Shown here piece by piece: positions 1 through 6,503 of a stretch of 8,945 nt of DNA (within the stretch, counting starts at the first letter, position 1; every line of letters begins with the position of its first letter). A program made the translations under genes and the position numbers. Source of the stretch: Chloroflexota bacterium (GTDB lineage: Bacteria; Chloroflexota; Anaerolineae; Aggregatilineales; UBA3940); contig JAADYZ010000368.1 of NCBI GenBank assembly GCA_010092775.1, positions 1 through 8,945 on the forward strand, given 5' to 3'. The notes beneath the pieces are model-generated. The model saw only the letters and a list, made by a program, of their open reading frames with translations. It had not been told where the DNA came from and did not search any database.

Positions 1-254
1 ACCAGAGCGGGGTGGCTGTCGGCGACCTCCCAAATGGCTGCGTTCGCCGCTTTTTGGGTAGCCGCATCGCCGTGATAGATACCCTCAGCTAGCACCGGCA
101 GCGCACGCACATCTTGACAGTGTTCTGCGAGCGCGAGCCCTGCGAGCAATCGATGCGCCCAATCTGGCTCATCAAGTAGGTCGGCCAGTTCATCACAGAG
201 GGTCTGGCCGCCTTCAGCGATCAAGTCCTCTAGATAGGCGTAGAAGTCGTCCAT
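1..254 (-). CDS. HEAT-like helical repeat protein, N-terminal part (runs off the window)
   Basis: An open frame starts with ATG at 254-252 and stays open for 84 codons to the window edge, so the C-terminus is missing. The ATG abuts the TAG of the upstream HEAT gene (257-255) with no gap. A strong GGAGG ribosome site lies 7 bases upstream, inside that gene. The protein begins MDDFYAYLEDLIAEGG. It is acidic and rich in Ala, Leu, Asp and Glu, with helix pairs such as 'AHRLLAGLALAEH' followed by 'VRALPVLAEGI' and 'TQKAANAAIWEVAD'. That pattern resembles HEAT/armadillo-type repeats, though less regular than in the neighbour. No catalytic motif is visible. It is probably a scaffold or binding protein acting with the upstream HEAT protein. 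That role is inferred from adjacency only. Confidence 0.72.
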   Translation of the reverse strand, partial: MDDFYAYLEDLIAEGGQTLCDELADLLDEPDWAHRLLAGLALAEHCQDVRALPVLAEGIYHGDAATQKAANAAIWEVADSHPAL

Positions 255-920
255 CTAGGTGCCTCCAGCCAGGGCATCGCGGGCAGCACGCCGAACCAGT
301 TCGTTGCTGTCATCAGTTCGTGCCGCAGTGATGGCTTGCCGCGCCGAATCTCCGCCGATGGCGGCGAGCGCAGCGATGGTCGCATAGCGCACAACCCATT
401 TCGAGTCGTGGCGAAGGGCCTGAGTCAGGCCCTTTGTCGCACGTGGATCGGCAAGCTGGCCAAGGGACTTGGCAGAGACGACGCGTACAGCGGTCGACGG
501 ATGGCCAAGCAGTCCGTTCAAGAGTGGCAGAAGGCTGGCCTCGCCACCAAGTACGCCCAGAGTCTTGATGATGGCGCGGCTGACCTTCTCTTCTGGGTCG
601 TTCAGTGCAGCAAGGAGATCTGCTTCAGTCGCCGGGTCAGCAATGTCGCCCAGGGCGCGCGCCGCCTGCTGGCGAATCGATGGTGTAGGATCGCGAAGAA
701 GATTCACAAGCGCTTCTGGCACGCGTGGATCATGACCATGATGGCCTAGCGCCTCGGTCACGTTCAAGCGGATATTGACCTGCGGAGACGCCAGCGCAGC
801 GAGCAGCGCGTCAGTCGCGGGCGCTTCACGCAGCTCCTTGAGTTGCTCAGCAGCCCGTTTCCGTGCATCGCCGTCTGCCTCAGTGAGCGCCCTAATGGCG
901 TCATCCGTCGTTTCGAACAT
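255..920 (-). CDS. HEAT-repeat (PBS-lyase-like) protein
   Basis: This 221-residue protein consists almost entirely of about seven tandem helical repeats of roughly 31 residues. Each has the signature of EZ-HEAT/PBS-lyase-like repeats: a 'LL.AL.DP...VR..AA.ALG.L.DP' pattern. Clear units start near residues 38, 70, 101, 132, 164 and 195, for example 'SIRQQAARALGDIADP' and 'AVRVVSAKSLGQLADP'. Such solenoids usually bind proteins or help assemble complexes. No catalytic residues, signal peptide or membrane segment are seen. The ATG at 920 follows the stop of the M20 peptidase gene after 3 bases. It has no evident Shine-Dalgarno site, so translational coupling is likely. Its own TAG abuts the ATG of another HEAT-like gene. 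The family call is confident; the partner and function are unknown. Confidence 0.85.
   Translation of the reverse strand: MFETTDDAIRALTEADGDARKRAAEQLKELREAPATDALLAALASPQVNIRLNVTEALGHHGHDPRVPEALVNLLRDPTPSIRQQAARALGDIADPATEADLLAALNDPEEKVSRAIIKTLGVLGGEASLLPLLNGLLGHPSTAVRVVSAKSLGQLADPRATKGLTQALRHDSKWVVRYATIAALAAIGGDSARQAITAARTDDSNELVRRAARDALAGGT
262..266 (-). promoter_or_regulatory. Shine-Dalgarno site of the edge HEAT-like gene
   Basis: On the minus strand this reads GGAGG, 7 bases before the ATG at 254. It lies inside the last codons of the upstream HEAT gene. It is the strongest argument that the small frame at the window edge is a real gene, translated independently of its neighbour. Confidence 0.7.
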
Positions 921-923
921 GGG

Positions 924-2303
924 TCAGGCTACCGCAGGCTGGGCCAAGAGATGGAAGTAGTGGATCACCGTATCAATGCCGCGATAGTAGTTCTCCAAAC
1001 GAAAATGTTCATTGGGTGAATGGATGTTGTCATCCAGGCCAAAGCCCATCAGCACGACTGGCGCATTCAACTCACGTTGGAACACCGCCACAATCGGGAT
1101 GGAGCCGCCTTCGCGGGTGAAAACGGGTGGGACGCCCCAGGTTGCCTCGTATGCTTTGGCAGCGGCGTGCATCTCTGGCGCGTCTATCGGCGTGATAGCC
1201 CCCCAGCCGGTGCTCAACGTGTGCACTTCCACATTGACGGTCGTCGGTGCGATGCGCTCAATGTGTTTGGTGAACAGCTCAGCAATCTCGTCCGGGTCTT
1301 GGTCGGCAACTAAACGCATGCTGATCTTGGCCCCTGCACGGGCTGGGATCACTGTCTTGCCCCCCTCCCCCTGGAAACCACCCCAAATCCCATTGACCTC
1401 GCAGGTTGGGCGGGCGGAAACGCGCTCAAGGATCGTGAATTCCGTCTCGCCCCAGGGGGTGTCGAAGCCCGTCTCTTTTTGCCACTGTTCGATCGGGTAG
1501 GGAACCTGAGCCAGCGCGTCCCGCTCTTCTTCAGATAGGTCACGGACCTTGTCGTAGAAGCCAGGAATGCTAATGCTGCCATTGTCATCGTGCAGGCTGG
1601 CAATAATCTCGGCGAGGGCCTGAGCTGGATTGTGGATCGATCCGCCATAGACGCCGGAATGTAAGTCCTTGCCCGGCCCGCTGACATGCAGCTCCATGTA
1701 GGTCAAGCCACGCAGAGCATAGACGATCGACGGCTGGTCAGCGGAAAGAATACGGCTGTCGGAGATCACGACTGAGTCGGCGGCGAGCAGTTCCTTCTGG
1801 CTCAACACGAAGGGCTCTAGGTGCTTCGAGCCAATCTCTTCCTCACCCTCAAACAAGAACTTGACATTCACTGGCAGTGAGCCATTGGCGGCCAGCATCG
1901 ACTCAACCGCTTTGACGTGCAGAAAAGCCTGCCCTTTGTCATCGCTGGCCCCCCGGGCATAGATTTCACCGTCACGGATCGTTGGCTCGAATGGCGCGGT
2001 GTCCCACAAGTCAAGCGGATCGGCGGGCTGGACATCATAGTGCCCATAGACCAGGACGGTCGGGGCGTTGCTACCTGCGTCCAGCCAATCGCCGTACACA
2101 ATCGGGTGCCCGGCGGTTGGCAAGACCTGCACATTCTTGATTCCTGCAGCGGCCATATTAGCGGCCAGCCATTGGGCGGCCCGTTCCACGTCGGGCTGGT
2201 GCTCTGGCAAGGTGCTAACGCTTGGTATACGCAAAAACTCGACCAGTTGATCGAGAAAGGTCTCGCGGTTTTCAGCAGCATGAGTGAGGGCTTTGTCCAG
2301 CAT
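924..2303 (-). CDS. M20 family metallopeptidase (dipeptidase, ArgE/DapE/carnosinase-like)
   Basis: This 459-residue cytoplasmic enzyme has the full di-zinc M20 active site. The motifs are GHYD (ligand H88, D90), GASDDKG (bridging D121), EGEEEIGS (general base E155, ligand E156), SDS (ligand D182) and DDNIHSPNEH (ligand H428). Length and layout match M20 dipeptidases: a catalytic domain, an inserted dimerisation domain of about residues 200-320, then the rest of the catalytic domain. DLHSGVYGG in the insert supplies H215, which in carnosinase-type enzymes completes the partner subunit's active site. It probably hydrolyses dipeptides or related small peptides; the exact substrate cannot be read from sequence. 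The ATG at 2303 is preceded by AGGAG with a 5-base spacer. The upstream GT-C gene stops 8 bases earlier, so the two are likely co-transcribed. Nothing looks broken. Confidence 0.93.
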   Translation of the reverse strand: MLDKALTHAAENRETFLDQLVEFLRIPSVSTLPEHQPDVERAAQWLAANMAAAGIKNVQVLPTAGHPIVYGDWLDAGSNAPTVLVYGHYDVQPADPLDLWDTAPFEPTIRDGEIYARGASDDKGQAFLHVKAVESMLAANGSLPVNVKFLFEGEEEIGSKHLEPFVLSQKELLAADSVVISDSRILSADQPSIVYALRGLTYMELHVSGPGKDLHSGVYGGSIHNPAQALAEIIASLHDDNGSISIPGFYDKVRDLSEEERDALAQVPYPIEQWQKETGFDTPWGETEFTILERVSARPTCEVNGIWGGFQGEGGKTVIPARAGAKISMRLVADQDPDEIAELFTKHIERIAPTTVNVEVHTLSTGWGAITPIDAPEMHAAAKAYEATWGVPPVFTREGGSIPIVAVFQRELNAPVVLMGFGLDDNIHSPNEHFRLENYYRGIDTVIHYFHLLAQPAVA

Positions 2304-2308
2304 GGCAG

Positions 2309-2313
2309 CTCCT
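2309..2313 (-). promoter_or_regulatory. Shine-Dalgarno site of the M20 peptidase gene
   Basis: On the minus strand this reads AGGAG, 5 bases before the ATG at 2303. It overlaps the TAG stop codon (2314-2312) of the upstream GT-C gene, an arrangement that suits coupled translation within one mRNA. Confidence 0.65.
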
Positions 2314-3880
2314 ATAGTGGGGTTGGGATTCTATGACGAATTCTAGCATAGCGGATTCGCTCCGACTCTGACAAGCGAGAGGTGAGAGGTCGCAATCGGT
2401 AGAGCCAGAAAGAGGCTTGCCCGCGCCGATCATAGGTCTGTAGCTGCAAGTCTGCCTCCATGCCTGCGGCGTCAACGGCAGCGAGCAGTTCTTGCTGACC
2501 ATCAAAGCGGGACAACAACAGGAAGCGGGGAATAGGGTCGTCGCCAAATACGAGCAGGTTTTCATACAGATCCACCGGATCAGCGAGCGCGTAGGTAAAC
2601 AGGTAATCGTCGAAGGTGTAAAAGGCCAGGTGCCAACCCAGGCTTTGGTGATAGACAACCGATCCGACCGGCTGGTCTTCCAGATAGGCCGCAATCAGAT
2701 CGATGCCATCAAGCGCACCATGATCGCCGCCGATGGGAATGTCACCTTGCAGCGCGGCACCAGCCGCCGGACGCACAGTGACGAGCAGCAGGGCAACACC
2801 GGTTGCTCGCCATGCGGGTGCGCGCTCCGTTTGAGCAATCAGTGCGCCTGCTAAGAGCGCCAAGATTGCCGTTAGTGGCAGCAAATAGCGATCGAAGAGC
2901 GGAAAGGCAATCAGGCTGACCAGGGCCATATAGGTCAGGGTGAAGGATAGAAGAAGCAAGATGTGGCTTCGCCGTCGTCGATCGACACGAGACCGGGGGT
3001 GGAGCGCAAGCGCGGCTGCGCCAAGCAGCAACATGCCTGTCAAGATGTTGGACCCCAATAGGTAGCGAGACCAGAACAGCCAGCCAGACACGCGCGGGCC
3101 AAGTTCGCCATAGCGGATCAAGCGACCGGGATCGTTGAACGCCACACCAGCGGTCCAGAAGCTGGGGGCATCACCGCGTGCGAAGTCCCAGGCGATCATC
3201 AACAACATGAACGCGAGCGGGCCAAGGGCCATCGGCGCGACTTTGCTCATCAGCTGGCCCAGGTTTTCGCCAGCTTGGGCAGCTTGAATGAGCCCAAGAC
3301 TGAGTAGTAGAGGCAGGAAGAGCAATCCGGCTTGCTTGGTAGCGATGGCACAGCCGAGCGCCACACCAGCCAGCAGCCAGCGTCTCTCAGAGGCAGCGGC
3401 AAGGGCCGCGAGCAGCCAGAGAAGAAGCAGAGAGTCGCTGAAGACAGCGACGCCAAAGAGAATCGAAAAGGGCGACAACGTCATGACCAGTCCTGCCACA
3501 CCTGTCGCCGCCCTTGAATGCCAGACCCGATGGCTTAAGCGCATGGTCAAAGCAATGCTCAGTAGACCCGCTGCAAGTGAGGGCAGCCGCAGCGTGAATT
3601 CATGGTACCAGCCCATCGCAGCGCCCAGGCTGAGAGTGTAGAAGAACAGCGGTGGCTTATCGACCAGCAGCGACGTATTCGCCAGGAGTGGGTCCTGTCC
3701 CGTTGCGATCAGGTGGGCCAGCATGCCAAAGAGTGCTTCGTCGGCATGGAAGCGGTCGTTTGTAAGAAGGGTGATCCGCAGACCAGCGCCGAGCAACAGC
3801 AGCGCCGTAAGAAGCCAGATCGGTTGGTTAGTCGGTGAAGCGGTAGCGGATGAGCGCCCAGAGGGCGGGGAAGCCGTCAC
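2312..3880 (-). CDS. Membrane glycosyltransferase, GT-C fold (PMT/ArnT-like, GT39/GT83 type)
   Basis: This is an integral membrane protein of about 522 residues with roughly ten hydrophobic segments over its first 370 residues, then a soluble C-terminal part of about 150. After the first membrane helix comes 'RFHADEALFG', the acidic first outer loop (D47, E48 counting from the GTG) that holds the catalytic Asp in GT-C enzymes. 'DKPPLFFYTL' follows, as is common in ArnT/PMT-like proteins. Such enzymes move a sugar from a polyprenyl-phosphate donor to a protein, lipid or glycan on the outer side of the membrane; the acceptor here is unknown. The start is unclear. The frame opens to an ATG at 3994, but every plausible start (3994, ATG 3904, GTG 3880) lies inside the upstream GT2 gene, and none has a good ribosome site. 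GTG 3880 is chosen because it gives the smallest overlap (53 bases) while keeping the first helix. The upstream GT2 is the likely maker of its donor. Confidence 0.85.
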   Translation of the reverse strand: MTASPPSGRSSATASPTNQPIWLLTALLLLGAGLRITLLTNDRFHADEALFGMLAHLIATGQDPLLANTSLLVDKPPLFFYTLSLGAAMGWYHEFTLRLPSLAAGLLSIALTMRLSHRVWHSRAATGVAGLVMTLSPFSILFGVAVFSDSLLLLWLLAALAAASERRWLLAGVALGCAIATKQAGLLFLPLLLSLGLIQAAQAGENLGQLMSKVAPMALGPLAFMLLMIAWDFARGDAPSFWTAGVAFNDPGRLIRYGELGPRVSGWLFWSRYLLGSNILTGMLLLGAAALALHPRSRVDRRRRSHILLLLSFTLTYMALVSLIAFPLFDRYLLPLTAILALLAGALIAQTERAPAWRATGVALLLVTVRPAAGAALQGDIPIGGDHGALDGIDLIAAYLEDQPVGSVVYHQSLGWHLAFYTFDDYLFTYALADPVDLYENLLVFGDDPIPRFLLLSRFDGQQELLAAVDAAGMEADLQLQTYDRRGQASFWLYRLRPLTSRLSESERIRYARIRHRIPTPL

Positions 3881-4511
3881 GCCAGGTGATCTTCTTGCCT
3901 TCATGATATTCGCGGCCGTAGTAGGCGATCGGCACTTCGTAGATTTTGTAGCGCCGCTTGGCGATCTTGGCCGTAATCTCCGGTTCCATATCAAAGCGGC
4001 GCGATTTCAACTCAATGTCTCGCACAACCTCGGCGCGGAAGCACTTATAGCAAGTCTCCATATCCGACAGGTTGAGATTGTAGAGGACGTTGGTCACCAG
4101 CGTGAGGAAATTGTTGCCGAGCTGATGCCAGAAATAGATTTTGCGTGATGGTCCGCCGAGAAAGCGCGAGCCGTAGACGACATCGGCGCGGCCCTCTTCG
4201 ATTGGCTGAAGGAGCTTGGGATAGTCACGCGGGTCATATTCCAGGTCGGCATCCTGAATGACGAAGATTTCGCCGGTAGCATTCTTGATCGCGGTCCGGA
4301 TTGCAGTCCCCTTACCACTGTTTTGTTCGTGGAAAACGGGCTTGATGATCTCGTGATCCAGCCATTGCTGCATGATCTCACGCGAGCCATCTGTTGAGCC
4401 GTCGTCAACCATCACCAATTCGTGGACTAATCCGGTGGCAAGCACCTGCCGCACGATCTCTTCGAGGGTGTCAACCTCGTTGTATACCGGCATCAGGACC
4501 GAGAGTTTCAT
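3828..4511 (-). CDS. Family 2 glycosyltransferase, DPM1-like polyprenyl-phosphate sugar transferase
   Basis: This 227-residue GT-A fold enzyme is complete. Motifs in order are MPVYNE (7-12), VDDGSTD (35-41), the metal-binding QDADLEYDP (86-94; D87, D89), VYGSRF (112-117) and the late YHEGKKITWRDG (202-213). This pattern is typical of dolichol- or polyprenol-phosphate mannose/glucose synthases, which load a sugar from a nucleotide donor onto a lipid phosphate at the inner membrane face. No C-terminal membrane helices are present, so it is the short, DPM1-like form, probably membrane-associated. The ATG at 4511 has AGGAG 7 bases upstream. The gene heads the minus-strand unit, and its 3' end overlaps the start of the GT-C gene. 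The sugar (mannose, glucose or other) is not decidable from sequence. It could instead be a GT2 acting on another lipid carrier. Confidence 0.92.
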   Translation of the reverse strand: MKLSVLMPVYNEVDTLEEIVRQVLATGLVHELVMVDDGSTDGSREIMQQWLDHEIIKPVFHEQNSGKGTAIRTAIKNATGEIFVIQDADLEYDPRDYPKLLQPIEEGRADVVYGSRFLGGPSRKIYFWHQLGNNFLTLVTNVLYNLNLSDMETCYKCFRAEVVRDIELKSRRFDMEPEITAKIAKRRYKIYEVPIAYYGREYHEGKKITWRDGFPALWALIRYRFTD

Positions 4512-4518
4512 CGCGTTT

Positions 4519-4523
4519 CTCCT
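4519..4523 (-). promoter_or_regulatory. Shine-Dalgarno site of the GT2 gene
   Basis: On the minus strand this reads AGGAG with a 7-base spacer to the ATG at 4511. It supports that start and contrasts with the divergent plus-strand gene, which has no ribosome site. Confidence 0.7.
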
Positions 4524-4536
4524 GGGCGTGCCGGGA

Positions 4537-4566
4537 AGTATAGCCGAATTCTGCTTAGATCAGCAA
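4537..4566 (-). promoter_or_regulatory. Probable promoter of the GT2 - GT-C - M20 - HEAT unit
   Basis: Read on the minus strand, a -10 box TATACT (4542-4537) follows a weak -35 TTGCTG (4566-4561) with an 18-base spacer. Transcription would start near 4530 and give a leader of about 19 bases containing the AGGAG ribosome site. No other promoter-like gap exists in the five-gene unit. The -35 box is poor, so activation by a factor is possible. Confidence 0.5.
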
Positions 4567-4582
4567 GACCTTGCGCTATAAT
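4555..4582 (+). promoter_or_regulatory. Probable promoter of the HAD-rlmN(-degV) unit, predicted leaderless
   Basis: A perfect TATAAT lies at 4577-4582. The ATG begins at 4590, so the expected start of transcription (about 7 bases past the box) falls on the ATG itself. There is no Shine-Dalgarno sequence before the ATG. The -35 region is weak (TTAGAT at 4555-4560, 16-base spacer). It overlaps or abuts the -35 of the divergent GT2 promoter. Confidence 0.55.
4563..4574. repeat. Small inverted repeat between divergent promoters
   Basis: GCAAG-AC-CTTGC is a perfect 5-base inverted repeat. It lies in the spacer of the plus-strand promoter and overlaps the -35 of the minus-strand one. The position would suit an operator, but so short a palindrome can occur by chance. 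Confidence 0.3.
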
Positions 4583-4589
4583 TCACAGT

Positions 4590-5408
4590 ATGAACCTTTC
4601 ATCAGTAAAGCACTTTCTATTGGACGGCGACGGCGTGCTCTACCGGGGCATGAACGCCATTGACGGCTTCGAGCGATTCTTTGGGCTGCTGGCCGAGCGG
4701 GAGATTGGCTGGGCGCTGCTCACCAATAACGCCACACGCGCACGAGACGAGTACATCGAGAAACTCGCTCAACTCGGTTTGTCGGCGGACATCGAGCAGA
4801 TATTCAGCAGCGCGAGCGTCACAGCCCATCACCTGCAAAATGACTATCCAACTGGCGCAACGCTCTATGTCATTGGCGAGCCTGGAATGAAGAGCCAAAT
4901 CAGTGAAGCCGGGATGCGGATACTTGATGGCGAGGACCTACCAACCGAGCCGGTTGATGCAGTTGTGATCGGACTGGATCGGTCGTTTACCTACAACAAG
5001 CTCACCGTCGGCAGCACGTTGATCCGAGGCGGAGCGCGCTTCATAGCCACTAATGGCGACCTCACCTTCCCGGCGGCAGATGGCATCAAGCCTGGGGCAG
5101 GCTCCCTAGTCGTGGCGTTGGAAGCAGCCTGCGGGCAGGCCCCAGTGGTGGTGGGCAAGCCCAATCGATTGATCTTTGAGCAGGCGATGCACGCCATCGG
5201 GGCCCCACCCGAAACGACGATCATGGTGGGCGCCCGGAGGGAAACGGATATTCTCGGCGCGAGCCAACAGGGCCTCTCCACCATTTTGGTACGCAGCGGG
5301 GTCACTCAGGATCGTGATCTAGCTCGTTTTGATTATCAGCCAACGTGGGTGATGGATAACCTGGCTGAGATCGTCGACAAAATTGAACAGGCCTTCGGCC
5401 ATGATTAA
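4590..5408 (+). CDS. HAD superfamily IIA hydrolase (NagD-like phosphatase), altered motif IV
   Basis: This 272-residue protein has the NagD/PGP-like (HAD-IIA) layout: motif I LLDGDGVLYRG (nucleophile D12, acid/base D14), motif II LLTNNA (T45), a capping domain of about residues 80-175, motif III VVGKPN (K190) and motif IV. Family members remove phosphate from small sugar, nucleotide or glycolytic side-product phosphates; the substrate here is unknown. Motif IV is normally GD-x4-D, with the first Asp holding Mg2+. Here it reads VGARRETDI, so that Asp is A215 (codon GCC, one base from GAC), while D220 is kept. Activity may be reduced or changed. The ATG at 4590 sits right after a TATAAT box and lacks a ribosome site, suggesting leaderless translation. 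The TAA overlaps the rlmN start by 8 bases, so the genes are co-expressed. Confidence 0.9.
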   Translation: MNLSSVKHFLLDGDGVLYRGMNAIDGFERFFGLLAEREIGWALLTNNATRARDEYIEKLAQLGLSADIEQIFSSASVTAHHLQNDYPTGATLYVIGEPGMKSQISEAGMRILDGEDLPTEPVDAVVIGLDRSFTYNKLTVGSTLIRGGARFIATNGDLTFPAADGIKPGAGSLVVALEAACGQAPVVVGKPNRLIFEQAMHAIGAPPETTIMVGARRETDILGASQQGLSTILVRSGVTQDRDLARFDYQPTWVMDNLAEIVDKIEQAFGHD

Positions 5409-6447
5409 CCTCCTTGACCTCGACCAGGCTGGACTACGAGAGCAGATCGTCGTGTGGGGCTATCCAGGCTACCGAGCCGAGCAGATTTGGCGCTGGCTCT
5501 ACACGCAAAAGGTAACCCGCTTCGAGGAAATGGCGAATCTACCGCCTGATCTGCGCGACGACCTCACCAACCAGGCGGTCATTGGTGGGCTGGAGACCGT
5601 GCGAGAGATTCTTTCCGCGGACGGCGAAACCACCAAGTATCTGTTCCAACTGCCCGATGGCCAGACCATCGAGACCGTCTTGATGGAGTATGATGGTCAG
5701 CGCCGGACAGCCTGCATCTCGACGCAAGCGGGCTGCGCGATGGGCTGTGTGTTCTGCGCGACCGGGCAGATGGGTTTTGCCCGCCATCTAAGCAGCGGTG
5801 AAATCGTGGAGCAAGCGCTGTATGTTGCTCGCCAGCTAGAAGCTCAGGGTGAGCGGCTGAGCAATGTCGTGCTGATGGGGATGGGCGAGCCCTTTCACAA
5901 CTATGAAGCCAGCCTGGCGGCGATTCGCCGGATCATTGATCCAGAGGGGTTGGGGATCGGTCAGCGGCATGTGACAATCAGCACGGTAGGGATGGTACCA
6001 GCGATCCGACGCTTTGCAGCAGAAGGACTGCAAGTTCGGCTGGCGATCTCACTCCATGCTGCGACCGATGAAGAACGGTCGGCGCTGCTGCCAGTCAACA
6101 AGCGCTGGCCGCTCGATGAGCTGATCGACGCCGTACAGGATTATGTTGGGCAGGTCGGGCGGCGAGTGACCTTCGAATGGACCTCGATTGCCCAGGAGAA
6201 TGACACGCCAGAGCAGGCACACCAATTGGGCCAGCTCTTGCAGGGATTGCTCTGTCATGTCAACATTATTCCACTTAATCCGACGCAAGGCTACAGCGGT
6301 CGCAAACCTGACGCTGCACGTGTAGACGAGTTCGTCAGCATCTTGTCCTCATATGGGGTGCCCGCGACCGTGCGGGTGCGGCGCGGTATCGACATCAATG
6401 CCGGTTGTGGGCAGTTGAAGACAGCCGTCGATCTCGGCCTGGCCTGA
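5401..6447 (+). CDS. rlmN: 23S rRNA (adenine2503-C2)-methyltransferase RlmN
   Basis: This radical-SAM enzyme methylates C2 of A2503 in 23S rRNA (and A37 of some tRNAs in characterised members), tuning translation fidelity. It is 348 residues counted from ATG 5401. The [4Fe-4S] motif is C112-x3-C116-x2-C119, in GCAMGCVFC. The SAM-site motif GMGEP is at 160-164. The methyl-carrying cysteine is C336 in INAGCGQL. C105 corresponds to E. coli C118, seven residues before the cluster motif. The N-terminus INLLDLDQ and RAEQIWRWLY are typical of the family. A TTG at 5383 would add six residues, but ATG 5401 matches the usual RlmN start. It overlaps the HAD stop by 8 bases with no good ribosome site, so translation is probably coupled. 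Complete, with no odd features. Cfr is less likely because the context and motifs match the housekeeping enzyme. Confidence 0.95.
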   Translation: MINLLDLDQAGLREQIVVWGYPGYRAEQIWRWLYTQKVTRFEEMANLPPDLRDDLTNQAVIGGLETVREILSADGETTKYLFQLPDGQTIETVLMEYDGQRRTACISTQAGCAMGCVFCATGQMGFARHLSSGEIVEQALYVARQLEAQGERLSNVVLMGMGEPFHNYEASLAAIRRIIDPEGLGIGQRHVTISTVGMVPAIRRFAAEGLQVRLAISLHAATDEERSALLPVNKRWPLDELIDAVQDYVGQVGRRVTFEWTSIAQENDTPEQAHQLGQLLQGLLCHVNIIPLNPTQGYSGRKPDAARVDEFVSILSSYGVPATVRVRRGIDINAGCGQLKTAVDLGLA

Positions 6448-6503
6448 TCCATCCTCCATTCCTAAGCAAACCTTATTCTTTTTGTCACCTGGACAGACAA
6501 GTT
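6448..6503 (+). other. Short rlmN-degV spacer
   Basis: This 56-base gap is AT-richer than its surroundings and contains a T-run near 6478-6483. No stem-loop precedes the T-run, so I do not call a terminator. No convincing promoter is visible, and only a weak GGA lies 10 bases before the degV ATG. Read-through from rlmN into degV is the simplest reading. Confidence 0.4.

Noticed and set aside
336..749. Open plus-strand frame of 137 codons opposite the HEAT gene
   Set aside because: It is antisense to a convincing repeat protein, has no family-like motifs or ribosome site, and is a shadow of the GC-rich codon pattern.
1012..1500. Open plus-strand frame of 162 codons opposite the M20 peptidase
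   Set aside because: The opposite strand carries all M20 active-site motifs. This frame has low-complexity composition and no recognisable domain.
5383..5400. TTG start extending rlmN by six residues
   Set aside because: ATG 5401 gives the standard RlmN N-terminus, and the extension would lie deeper in the HAD gene without a ribosome site.
5401..6447. Cfr-type antibiotic-resistance methyltransferase (C8 of A2503)
   Set aside because: N-terminus, motif spacing and context with housekeeping genes match RlmN, and there is no sign of a mobile setting.
6460..6485. T-run after rlmN as an intrinsic terminator
   Set aside because: No GC-rich stem-loop precedes the run, so it lacks the required structure.
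6405..6503. 33-residue N-terminal extension of DegV
   Set aside because: It overlaps rlmN and does not resemble DegV; the family start is MTHKIGLITDSTCD at 6504.
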